From NCBI GenBank assembly GCA_024699575.1, contig JAILPF010000141.1:1-5041 (forward strand): DNA of 5,041 bases, written 5' to 3'. Each line of letters starts with the position of its first letter. The first letter of the stretch is position 1. The DNA is from Acetatifactor sp. GTDB lineage: Bacteria; Bacillota; Clostridia; Lachnospirales; Lachnospiraceae. Shown here one piece after another: positions 1 to 5,041 of the stretch. The notes beneath the pieces are model-generated. The model saw only the letters and a list, made by a program, of their open reading frames with translations, was not told the DNA's origin and did not search any database. Both the position numbers and the translations under genes were made by a program.

Positions 1-608
1 AGAGTTTCTACTTCCACCTCGATTTTGCGGACAAAAGGTGCGTACTCCTTTGCCATTTCCACAGCTTTTTTGACGCTGCCTGCTGCACCGATATGGTTGT
101 CCTTCAACAGAACGCCGTCGGACAGATTGTAGCGGTGATTATTGCCACCGCCGATGCGAACGGAATATTTTTCAAAAATACGCATATTGGGGCAGGTCTT
201 TCTGGTATCGAGAAGTTTTGTATGGGTGCCTGCGAGTAGTGCGGAAACAGAGTGGGTATATGTTGCAATGCCGCTCATACGCTGAAGGTAGTTCAGCGCA
301 GTTCTCTCACCACACAGCAGGGTACGAATGTCACCGTAAACCTTCGCAAGGAGCTGACCGTTTTTCACCTCATCGCCATCTTTTGCAAAAAACTCAACTT
401 TTGTATTATCGTCCAGAAGCTGGAAGACGCGCTCAAAAACCTGAAGACCGCAGATAATGCCGTCCTGCTTGCAGATTAAATCTACTTCACCTGCCTGGGG
501 AAGGCGCATTACACAGTTGGCAGATACGTCTTCACTGGTGATATCTTCTCTGAGTGCACTTAAAATGAGTGGATCTACGTTCAATTTTAATGTTACCTGA
601 TCATACAT
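1..608 (-). CDS. nadC: Quinolinate phosphoribosyltransferase (nicotinate-nucleotide pyrophosphorylase, carboxylating), 3'-truncated by window edge
   Basis: This cytoplasmic enzyme converts quinolinate and PRPP to nicotinate mononucleotide, CO2 and pyrophosphate, the last step of the de novo branch. I translated it by hand: 202 complete codons are present before the left edge. The family is usually about 280 residues, so roughly 75-80 C-terminal residues are missing. Visible family motifs are GERTALNYLQRMSG (100-113), LDTRKTCP (133-140), RIGGGNNHR (151-159), LLKDNH (167-172) and IEVEVET (196-202). By family knowledge these carry the basic residues that bind the quinolinate carboxylates and PRPP (R102, R136, K137, H158, R159, K169) and an acidic metal-site residue (E199). 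The ATG at 608-606 is preceded by AGAGG at 621-617, 8 bases away. The start overlaps the end of nadB by 8 bases, so translation is probably coupled and both genes share the nadB promoter. Identification is firm; only the C-terminus is unseen. Confidence 0.96.
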   Translation of the reverse strand, partial: MYDQVTLKLNVDPLILSALREDITSEDVSANCVMRLPQAGEVDLICKQDGIICGLQVFERVFQLLDDNTKVEFFAKDGDEVKNGQLLAKVYGDIRTLLCGERTALNYLQRMSGIATYTHSVSALLAGTHTKLLDTRKTCPNMRIFEKYSVRIGGGNNHRYNLSDGVLLKDNHIGAAGSVKKAVEMAKEYAPFVRKIEVEVET

Positions 609-1896
609 GGGCTTGTCCTCTTTTCTTAATTTCTTCTTTTACAATTCTTCGGTATTCTTCCTTCAAACGCTTGCTGTCTTCGTAAACGGTGAGGTCCGGT
701 TTTTCAAAAAGCTTATGCTTTTTCTTTAAATCAGCGTAGTGAGTAACCATGTCCTTTGCAGCTCTTTTGGCAAATACGAGACTTTCCAGAAGAGAATTGC
801 TTGCGAGACGATTCTTGCCATGAACACCGTTGCAGGCGGTTTCACCTACCGCGTAGAGCTGCTCCATGGAAGTTTGGCTCTCGTGTCCTACACGGATTCC
901 TCCCATAAAATAATGTTGGGCCGGAACGACAGGAATACACTGCTTTGTGACATCATATCCCATTTCTTTACAGTGCTCCACGATGTTTGGAAAGTGACTT
1001 CTCAACTCTTCTTCCGGGATGGGGCGAAGATCTTCCCAGACGAATTCCGTTCCATCCTTTTCCATCTGCTCTCTGATTCGGGCAGTCAGAACATCTCTGG
1101 GCTGAAGCTCGTCGGTGAAGCGTTGCATATTTTTACCATATAGCTTTGCACCCTCACCGCGGACAGATTCGGAAATCAAAAAGCTGCGGTCCTCCTCCTT
1201 CTCCGAGTAAAAAGTGGTGGGATGAATCTGTACATAATCAATATTCTGTAGTTCGATGTCATGCTTCAGTGCAATCGCCAGACTGTCACCCGTCAAGTGC
1301 CTGAAATTGGTGGAATGTCTGTACAATCCACCGACTCCGCCGGTGGCGAGGACGGTGTAATCCGCTTCGACAGCCTCAAGGCTTCCGTCAGGAAGACGTA
1401 GAACTGCTCCGTAACATACATTGTCATCAGAGATAATGTCAAGAAGCGTGGTGTACTCTAAGATAGTGATGTTGGGGCGCTTTTTGGCCTCCGCAAGAAT
1501 TTTGCTTGTGATTTCCTTGCCGGTGACATCCTCATGGAAAATAATGCGCTTGCCGGAGTGCCCGCCCTCGCGGGTATAGGCTAAAGAACCGTCCGCCTCT
1601 CTTGCAAAGTCCGCTCCGTAACTTAACAGGTCGTTTACTACGTCCTGAGAGGAACGAATCATAATATCTACAGAGGTCTTGTCATTCTCGAAATGACCGG
1701 CTTTCAGTGTATCATCAAAGTAACTTTGGTAGTCAGATTCATCCTTTAACATACACATGCCCCCTTGGGCCAGGAAGGAATCGCTGCTTTCTGTATCAGA
1801 TTTTGTGATGACGGTAATTTTCTTGTCGGCAGGAAGATGTAGGGCGCAGTAAAGCCCGGAGCATCCGCTTCCGACAATCAATATATCAGTTTTCAT
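601..1896 (-). CDS. nadB: L-aspartate oxidase, short form
   Basis: This FAD enzyme oxidises L-aspartate to iminoaspartate, which NadA condenses with dihydroxyacetone phosphate. The 431-residue product has the N-terminal dinucleotide fold GSGCSG (9-14), a flavin-contact AQGG (43-46), GGHSGKRIIFHEDVTG (111-126), LATGGVGGLY (183-192), IHPTTF (224-229), SESVRGEGA (242-250), PRDVLTARI (266-274), QHYFMGGI (327-334), VGETACNGVHG (350-360) and NRLASNSLLESLVF (362-375). H225, R267, H328 and R363 sit where the fumarate reductase/NadB family has its substrate-binding and catalytic His and Arg residues. The E. coli enzyme is about 540 residues. This one stops soon after the capping and FAD segments, with a charged helical tail (about 390-431) in place of the full C-terminal helical domain. 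The ATG at 1896 has GAGGAGA at 1910-1904, 7 bases away. The gene is first in a nadBC operon, divergent from nadA. NadB is preferred over fumarate reductase or succinate dehydrogenase flavoprotein because of the nadA and nadC neighbours and the QGG and HPTT context. Confidence 0.96.
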   Translation of the reverse strand: MKTDILIVGSGCSGLYCALHLPADKKITVITKSDTESSDSFLAQGGMCMLKDESDYQSYFDDTLKAGHFENDKTSVDIMIRSSQDVVNDLLSYGADFAREADGSLAYTREGGHSGKRIIFHEDVTGKEITSKILAEAKKRPNITILEYTTLLDIISDDNVCYGAVLRLPDGSLEAVEADYTVLATGGVGGLYRHSTNFRHLTGDSLAIALKHDIELQNIDYVQIHPTTFYSEKEEDRSFLISESVRGEGAKLYGKNMQRFTDELQPRDVLTARIREQMEKDGTEFVWEDLRPIPEEELRSHFPNIVEHCKEMGYDVTKQCIPVVPAQHYFMGGIRVGHESQTSMEQLYAVGETACNGVHGKNRLASNSLLESLVFAKRAAKDMVTHYADLKKKHKLFEKPDLTVYEDSKRLKEEYRRIVKEEIKKRGQAHV

Positions 1897-1929
1897 AATA
1901 TGTTCTCCTCATGCATCCAATTGCGGGTA

Positions 1930-1958
1930 ATTATAACATGAAAAATTCTCACTGACAA
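1930..1958 (-). promoter_or_regulatory. Promoter of nadBC
   Basis: On the minus strand, TTGTCA (1958-1953) is followed after exactly 17 bases by TATAAT (1935-1930). This is a sigma-A-type promoter with one mismatch in the -35. Transcription would start near 1923, giving a leader of about 26 bases that includes the nadB ribosome-binding site. The -35 is the left edge of the operator-like sequence at 1953-1980, so a bound repressor would block polymerase. Confidence 0.75.
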
Positions 1959-1980
1959 GACACCTGTTAATCTGGTGTAA
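1953..1980. promoter_or_regulatory. Candidate operator between nadB and nadA (NiaR/YrxA-like?)
   Basis: Seen: TGACAAGACACCTGT followed by an imperfect 19-base palindrome, ACACCTGTTAATCTGGTGT (1960-1978), with 5-base arms ACACC/GGTGT and 7 of 9 symmetric pairs complementary. It overlaps or abuts the nadB -35 and lies about 30 bases upstream of the nadA -35. Known: in many Firmicutes the nicotinate-responsive repressor NiaR (YrxA) controls nadABC through palindromic sites containing elements like TGTCTTGACA. The reverse complement here reads ACAGGTGTCTTGTCA, which resembles that from memory, but I could not align it to a motif model. No regulator gene is in the window. Confidence 0.5.
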
Positions 1981-2010
1981 AATGAATTGTAAAAAAAGCG
2001 CTTGAAAACA

Positions 2011-2039
2011 TTGACAGAAAAGTTACGCTTTTATATAAT
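2011..2039 (+). promoter_or_regulatory. Promoter of nadA (perfect consensus)
   Basis: TTGACA (2011-2016), a 17-base spacer and TATAAT (2034-2039) match the sigma-A/sigma-70 consensus at all 12 positions. The predicted start is near 2046, giving a nadA leader of about 64 bases. Inverted arms AAAAGCG (1994-2000) and CGCTTTT (2026-2032) flank the -35 and may be a second protein-binding site. A perfect promoter on a biosynthetic gene suggests that control comes mainly from a repressor. Confidence 0.85.
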
Positions 2040-2109
2040 GCAAACTAATATGAAAAAAAGAGGAAAGGCATCAAAACAATAGTTGAGATGACAAGAGAGG
2101 TAGATACAA

Positions 2110-3027
2110 ATGCTCACAACGAGACAGATGCAGGATGAGATATTACGCTTAAAAAAAGAAAAGGATATCTGCATTTTGGCGCATGCATATCAGAGTCAGA
2201 ATATTCTGGAAGTAGCAGATTTTGTAGGTGATTCCTATGGCTTGAGCCTTCAGGCGGCAAAGACAGAGCACAAGACAGTATTAATGTGCGGTGTGCGTTT
2301 TATGGCGGAGACAGTGAAGATTCTTTCCCCGGAGAAGAAAGTATTTCTTTCCAATCCGCAGGCGGGCTGCCCCATGGCGTCTCAGATGGACGTAGAGATG
2401 ATTTCTGCGGTAAAGGCACAGAATCCTGGTTATACGGTGGCAGCTTATATCAACACTACTTCTGAACTGAAGACCATTTGCGACGTGTGTGTCACATCCT
2501 CCAGCGCTGTCAAGATTATTAAAAATATAGAGAATAAAAATATCCTGTTTATTCCGGACTGCAATCTTGGTGAATGGGTGGCGAAACAGGTGCCTGAGAA
2601 AAATATCAAGCTGCTGCAGGGTGGCTGTCCTACTCACGTGAGAATGTCTGTAAAGGATGTGGAGAAAGCAAGAGCCCTCCATCCGGATGCAAAGCTTTTG
2701 GTTCATCCGGAATGCCTGCCGGCTGTTTCAGCAATGGCTGATTACATCGGAAGTACTACCGGCATCATGGACTATGCAAGAAAAAGTGATGCGAAGGAAT
2801 TCATTATCGGCACGGAAAACAGCATTGTAGAACATCTGCAATTTGAATGCCCTGACAAAAAATTCTATCCGCTGTCAAAGGATTGCGTGTGTCACAACAT
2901 GAAGCTGACTACGCTGGCTGATGTTTATCATTTCGTGACCACCGGACACGGTGAAGAAATCATATTGGAACAGGAAATCATGGACAAGGCAAGGAAATGC
3001 ATTGATACCATGTTGGAATTAGGATAA
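2110..3027 (+). CDS. nadA: Quinolinate synthase (type A, 4Fe-4S)
   Basis: NadA condenses iminoaspartate (from NadB) with dihydroxyacetone phosphate to give quinolinate, using an oxygen-sensitive [4Fe-4S] cluster. The 305-residue product has the usual length for the compact form, with three pseudo-symmetric domains. Motifs are AHAYQ (24-28), GDSYGLS (40-46), MCGVRFMAE (59-67), NPQAGCPMA (82-90), TSSSAV (129-134), IPDCNLG (148-154), GGCPTHVR (171-178), HPEC (199-202), GTENSI (234-239) and CVCHNMK (259-265). By comparison with characterised NadA proteins, the cluster ligands should be C60, C173 and C261. H25, Y27 and E201 fall at active-site motifs. C259 forms a CxC with C261. The ATG at 2110 is preceded by AAGAGAGG (2093-2100), 9 bases away. 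The gene is monocistronic, with its own promoter, and ends at two tandem terminators. An intact cluster motif and oxygen sensitivity fit an anaerobe. Confidence 0.97.
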   Translation: MLTTRQMQDEILRLKKEKDICILAHAYQSQNILEVADFVGDSYGLSLQAAKTEHKTVLMCGVRFMAETVKILSPEKKVFLSNPQAGCPMASQMDVEMISAVKAQNPGYTVAAYINTTSELKTICDVCVTSSSAVKIIKNIENKNILFIPDCNLGEWVAKQVPEKNIKLLQGGCPTHVRMSVKDVEKARALHPDAKLLVHPECLPAVSAMADYIGSTTGIMDYARKSDAKEFIIGTENSIVEHLQFECPDKKFYPLSKDCVCHNMKLTTLADVYHFVTTGHGEEIILEQEIMDKARKCIDTMLELG

Positions 3028-3029
3028 CG

Positions 3030-3070
3030 AAAAAGGAGCATGTCGCTTAATGCAACAGCTCCTTATTTTT
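3030..3070. terminator. Shared, probably bidirectional terminator of nadA and plsC
   Basis: Stem arms AAGGAGC (3033-3039) and GCTCCTT (3058-3064) pair perfectly. TGT (3041-3043) and ACA (3055-3057) can extend the stem past a single bulged base. On the plus strand it runs into TTATTTTT (3063-3070), ending nadA 6 bases after its stop. On the minus strand the same hairpin runs into TTTTT (3034-3030), so it can also end plsC, whose stop codon (3049-3047) lies in the loop. Confidence 0.75.
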
Positions 3071-3784
3071 AAAGTACGCTTCCTGTATAATGCCTGAGAC
3101 GTAAGTGCTCAGGCTTTTTTGTGTCTCTTTATCCAGCTGGTCTACATAGACCGGTTTACAGTATTCCACGATAACCTTTGTTTTTTTCATGCGGGGAAGA
3201 TGGTCCTCGAAAATCTCCGCAGAATTGACGATAGAGACAGGTACAATAGGAACCTTTGCCTTGGTGGCAATCTTAAAACTTCCTTCATGGAAAGGGAGAA
3301 AAGTATCGTTTACCTTATTGCGGGTGCCCTCAGGGAAAATAGCAATAGAGATACCGTTTTTTGCTTTCTCAATGGCAGCCAGAATGATTTGCATTCCCTG
3401 CTTTACGTCATTTCTGTCCAGAAACAGACAGTGCAGATTGCGCATCCAGTTACTGAACAGGGGATACTTTTTCATTTCAATCTTGGAAACATAACCGGTA
3501 GGACGTGGTACGCGGATGTAAGTCATCACTACGTCAAAATAGCTTCTATGGTTGCCCACATAAAGTACTGCTGTATCCTTGGGAATATTTTCTTCGCCGA
3601 TGTAGGTGACTCTTCCGCCTGCAAGCCACAGGACTCTTCGGAATGCCCAATTGACAATGGCAAGAGAAGTGCGGTCCTTTAATCCGGGATTAAATTTGCC
3701 GATTATCCATTCTGCAATCAGCAGGGGAATGGACAGAATTAAAAATAATATGATAAAGATTGCTACTAAAATTAGACGAATCAT
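3047..3784 (-). CDS. plsC: 1-acyl-sn-glycerol-3-phosphate acyltransferase family protein (PlsC-like)
   Basis: This is a membrane-associated LPLAT/PlsC family acyltransferase, probably making phosphatidate from lysophosphatidate in phospholipid synthesis. The 245-residue product has the usual length. A hydrophobic N-terminal segment (about 3-28) should anchor it to the membrane. The four acyltransferase motifs appear in order: NHRSYFD (78-84; catalytic H79 and D84 of HX4D), a second block ending FLDRND (121-126), FPEGTRN (150-156; glycerophosphate binding) and VPIVPVSI (178-185). The ATG at 3784 has GAGAGGT at 3796-3790. The gene converges on nadA and diverges from the lipoprotein gene at 3878, so it is probably transcribed alone. 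Its last codons form one arm of the shared terminator, and a plus-strand terminator is embedded about 70 bases before its end. The family is clear. Exact substrate is inferred; other LPLAT acyltransferases look alike, and the symbol is given by family. Confidence 0.9.
   Translation of the reverse strand: MIRLILVAIFIILFLILSIPLLIAEWIIGKFNPGLKDRTSLAIVNWAFRRVLWLAGGRVTYIGEENIPKDTAVLYVGNHRSYFDVVMTYIRVPRPTGYVSKIEMKKYPLFSNWMRNLHCLFLDRNDVKQGMQIILAAIEKAKNGISIAIFPEGTRNKVNDTFLPFHEGSFKIATKAKVPIVPVSIVNSAEIFEDHLPRMKKTKVIVEYCKPVYVDQLDKETQKSLSTYVSGIIQEAYFKNKELLH
3092..3120 (+). terminator. Second intrinsic terminator downstream of nadA, inside antisense of plsC
   Basis: A perfect 7-base stem, GCCTGAG (3092-3098) and CTCAGGC (3108-3114), with a 9-base loop is followed directly by six Ts (3115-3120). 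It works only for plus-strand transcripts, since the minus strand continues GGCATTATAC without a T run. On the minus strand the same bases encode part of the PlsC C-terminus (residues about 223-232, KSLSTYVSGI). Confidence 0.8.
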
Positions 3785-3820
3785 AGTTTACCTCTCGTGT
3801 TGTTTTTTTGTATGGGTAAA

Positions 3821-3849
3821 AGTATAGCATAAAAACGTGTGGCTGTACA
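3821..3849 (-). promoter_or_regulatory. Probable promoter of plsC
   Basis: The minus strand reads TGCTATACT (3829-3821), an extended -10 (TGn then TATACT). A weaker -35, TGTACA (3849-3844), lies 17 bases upstream. Transcription would start near 3814, about 30 bases before the plsC ATG. The -35 match is 4 of 6, but the extended -10 compensates. Confidence 0.55.
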
Positions 3850-3877
3850 TAGATTACAATGAGGATTCCGAAAGCGG

Positions 3878-4309
3878 ATGCGGAGTATGAAAAAAAGAGT
3901 AGCGTGGGTGTGCATTGCATTATTATGTACAGTGGTTTATATGATTTTAGGCAGTGGATGCGCTATGGTCAGCGAGGAACGGGTGAAAATGAAAGACCTG
4001 GAATTCACCATACTGAGTGAGGAGGTGATTCCGGAAGAACTAAAGAGCATTATCGATGAAAAAAAGGCAGATAATTTTAAACTGACCTATAGTGATAATG
4101 ATTATCTCTACATCTGTATCGGTTACGGAGAACAGGGGACTGGTGGATACAGTATTGCCGTAAATGAACTGTATTTGTCCAAGGATGCAATTTATGTAAA
4201 CACAGAGCTTCTGGAACCGAAAACTGAGGCTGGGCAGAGCACAGCGCCATCCACTCCGTACATCGTTATCAAGATAGAAAAGCTGGATGAGACAGTAATC
4301 TTTGAATAG
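3878..4309 (+). CDS. Predicted lipoprotein with PrcB C-terminal-like domain
   Basis: The 143-residue protein begins with a short basic region (KKR, 5-7), a hydrophobic stretch (8-25) and GSGC ending at C28, so it is probably a lipoprotein anchored on the outer face of the membrane. The lipobox is imperfect: Gly at -3 instead of Leu, with Leu at -4. The mature part has an acidic linker, then a small domain with [12 protein letters not shown] (84-95) and TPYIVIKI (126-133). I recognise this as the pattern of the PrcB C-terminal family (named for a Treponema surface-protease complex subunit). Similar small proteins are widespread in Lachnospiraceae without a known job. No protease gene is adjacent. 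An in-frame TGA at 3860 limits the start to 3878 or to ATG 3887 (giving MKKR). Neither has an ideal ribosome-binding site: GAGG at 3861-3864 is 13 bases from 3878. I see no clear promoter; TACAAT at 3855-3860 lacks a -35. It may be co-transcribed with pyrC. Confidence 0.8.
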   Translation: MRSMKKRVAWVCIALLCTVVYMILGSGCAMVSEERVKMKDLEFTILSEEVIPEELKSIIDEKKADNFKLTYSDNDYLYICIGYGEQGTGGYSIAVNELYLSKDAIYVNTELLEPKTEAGQSTAPSTPYIVIKIEKLDETVIFE

Positions 4310-4364
4310 TGTCTTTTATTTTTCCCGGAATCATGGTACAGTTATCAGTAATGAGGTGATAGAC

Positions 4365-5041
4365 ATGATTCTGATAAAAAACGGTTATTTGATAGACCCG
4401 AAATCTGGCAGAGAAGGGCAGTTTGACGTGCTGCTGGATGGAGAGCGGGTTGCGAAAATTGCAGAGAAGATAGAAGCAGAAGAGGGCTGGGAAGTTCTAA
4501 ATGCCAAGGGACTGATGGTAGCGCCGGGACTCGTGGACGTGCATGTACATTTCAGAGAGCCGGGCTTTGAGCAAAAAGAAGACATCACCACCGGAGCAAG
4601 AGCTGCTGCACGGGGCGGCTTTACTACAGTGGTTCTGATGGCGAATACCAAGCCTACCGTAGACTGTAAAGGAGTGTTGAACTATGTCATCAGACGCGGA
4701 AAAGAGACTGACATTAATGTCACAACATGTGCCAATGTAACCATGGGAATGAAAGGAAAAGAGCTTGTTCCCATGGAAGAATTAGCGAAAGAGGGAGCAG
4801 TCGGCTTTACAGATGATGGAATCCCTCTGATGGACGAGCAGATTGTCAGGGAGGCTATGGAAAGATGCGCGAAGCTGAATCTTCCTATCAGTTTCCATGA
4901 GGAAAATCCGGCACTGATTACCAATAACGGTGTGAACCGCGGAAAAGCAAGTGCCCACTATGGTATCGGTGGTTCTCCGAGAGAGGCTGAAATTTCGCTG
5001 GTGGAGAGAGATTTGAAACTGGCAGAGCAGACCGGAGTATG
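4365..5041 (+). CDS. pyrC: Dihydroorotase (class I), 3'-truncated by window edge
   Basis: This zinc amidohydrolase interconverts N-carbamoyl-aspartate and dihydroorotate, the third step of pyrimidine synthesis. I translated it by hand: 225 complete codons with no stop before the right edge, about half of the roughly 425 residues usual for class I. It starts with the typical [26 protein letters not shown] (54-67) carries the zinc pair H60 and H62 and the substrate Arg (R64). Other motifs are [19 protein letters not shown] (71-89), MANTKP (92-97), GFTDDG (147-152) with the likely metal Asp, and FHEE (177-180) with zinc ligand H178. The later HxH-type His and catalytic Asp lie beyond the edge. 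The ATG at 4365 has GAGGTGA at 4353-4359. A 55-base gap separates it from the lipoprotein gene, with no hairpin terminator and no room for a PyrR-type attenuator. Hydantoinase/dihydropyrimidinase relatives are less likely given FREPG and the MxNT motif. Other pyr genes may follow. Confidence 0.94.
   Translation, partial: MILIKNGYLIDPKSGREGQFDVLLDGERVAKIAEKIEAEEGWEVLNAKGLMVAPGLVDVHVHFREPGFEQKEDITTGARAAARGGFTTVVLMANTKPTVDCKGVLNYVIRRGKETDINVTTCANVTMGMKGKELVPMEELAKEGAVGFTDDGIPLMDEQIVREAMERCAKLNLPISFHEENPALITNNGVNRGKASAHYGIGGSPREAEISLVERDLKLAEQTGV

Noticed and set aside
218..479. Two overlapping plus-strand open frames (79 and 75 codons)
   Set aside because: They lie opposite nadC, whose motifs are unbroken on the minus strand; no support for coding on the plus strand.
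739..1143. 134-codon plus-strand open frame opposite nadB
   Set aside because: Antisense shadow of the strongly conserved NadB region; no recognisable protein pattern.
1994..2007. CcpA cre-like site around AAAGCGCTT upstream of nadA
   Set aside because: The core matches, but the outer TG and CA positions mostly do not (about 10 of 14), and catabolite control of nadA is not expected.
2050..2082. Ten-codon leader frame (MKKRGKASKQ) in the nadA leader
   Set aside because: It begins only about 4 bases after the predicted transcription start, so it has no ribosome-binding site, and it shows no attenuation-type hairpins. Probably chance.
2281..2706. 141-codon minus-strand open frame opposite nadA
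   Set aside because: Shadow of nadA; the His/Arg/Cys-rich composition is typical of out-of-frame translation.
3086..3091. TATAAT in the plsC 3' region
   Set aside because: No -35 at the right distance, no gene downstream to drive, and it abuts a terminator stem.
3119..3682. 187-codon plus-strand open frame opposite plsC
   Set aside because: It is the antisense shadow of a clear PlsC frame with all four acyltransferase motifs. It has no ribosome-binding site or recognisable protein pattern, and it begins right after a terminator.
3690..3920. 76-codon minus-strand open frame spanning the plsC start
   Set aside because: It overlaps plsC in another frame and covers the promoter region; it has no recognisable protein pattern.
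4385..4924. Two minus-strand open frames opposite pyrC
   Set aside because: Ser/Thr/Ala-rich shadows of the dihydroorotase frame.

Overview
The window looks like chromosomal DNA from an anaerobic, low-to-moderate-GC Firmicute. Lachnospiraceae or a related Clostridia group is the best guess, from the short NadB form, the small PrcB-like lipoprotein, and the strong Shine-Dalgarno and sigma-A-type promoter sequences. This placement is an inference from protein style; there is no rRNA or other phylogenetic marker here.

Left half (1-3070): the de novo NAD (quinolinate) pathway, split into two divergent units. nadB (L-aspartate oxidase, 1896-601) and nadC (quinolinate phosphoribosyltransferase, 608 to beyond the left edge) lie on the minus strand and overlap by 8 bases. 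nadA (quinolinate synthase, 2110-3027) is on the plus strand. The 213-base gap between nadB and nadA has a good promoter in each direction: TTGTCA-N17-TATAAT for nadBC and a perfect-consensus TTGACA-N17-TATAAT for nadA. An imperfect palindrome beside and overlapping the nadB -35 is a candidate NAD/niacin-responsive (NiaR/YrxA-type) operator. Together the three enzymes turn aspartate and dihydroxyacetone phosphate into nicotinate mononucleotide.

Middle (3027-3784): nadA converges on plsC (1-acyl-glycerol-3-phosphate acyltransferase family, minus strand). A probably bidirectional terminator holds the plsC stop codon in its loop. A second, perfect-stem intrinsic terminator for the plus strand is embedded in the antisense of the plsC coding region.

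Right part (3785-5041): divergent from plsC is a small predicted lipoprotein with a PrcB C-terminal-like domain. It is followed 55 bases later by the first half of a class I dihydroorotase gene (pyrC, pyrimidine synthesis), which runs off the right edge.

I found no mobile element, CRISPR array, RNA gene or obviously new system. The genes are ordinary housekeeping ones; the points of interest are regulatory (divergent nad promoters and operator, nested terminators) plus the uncharacterised lipoprotein.
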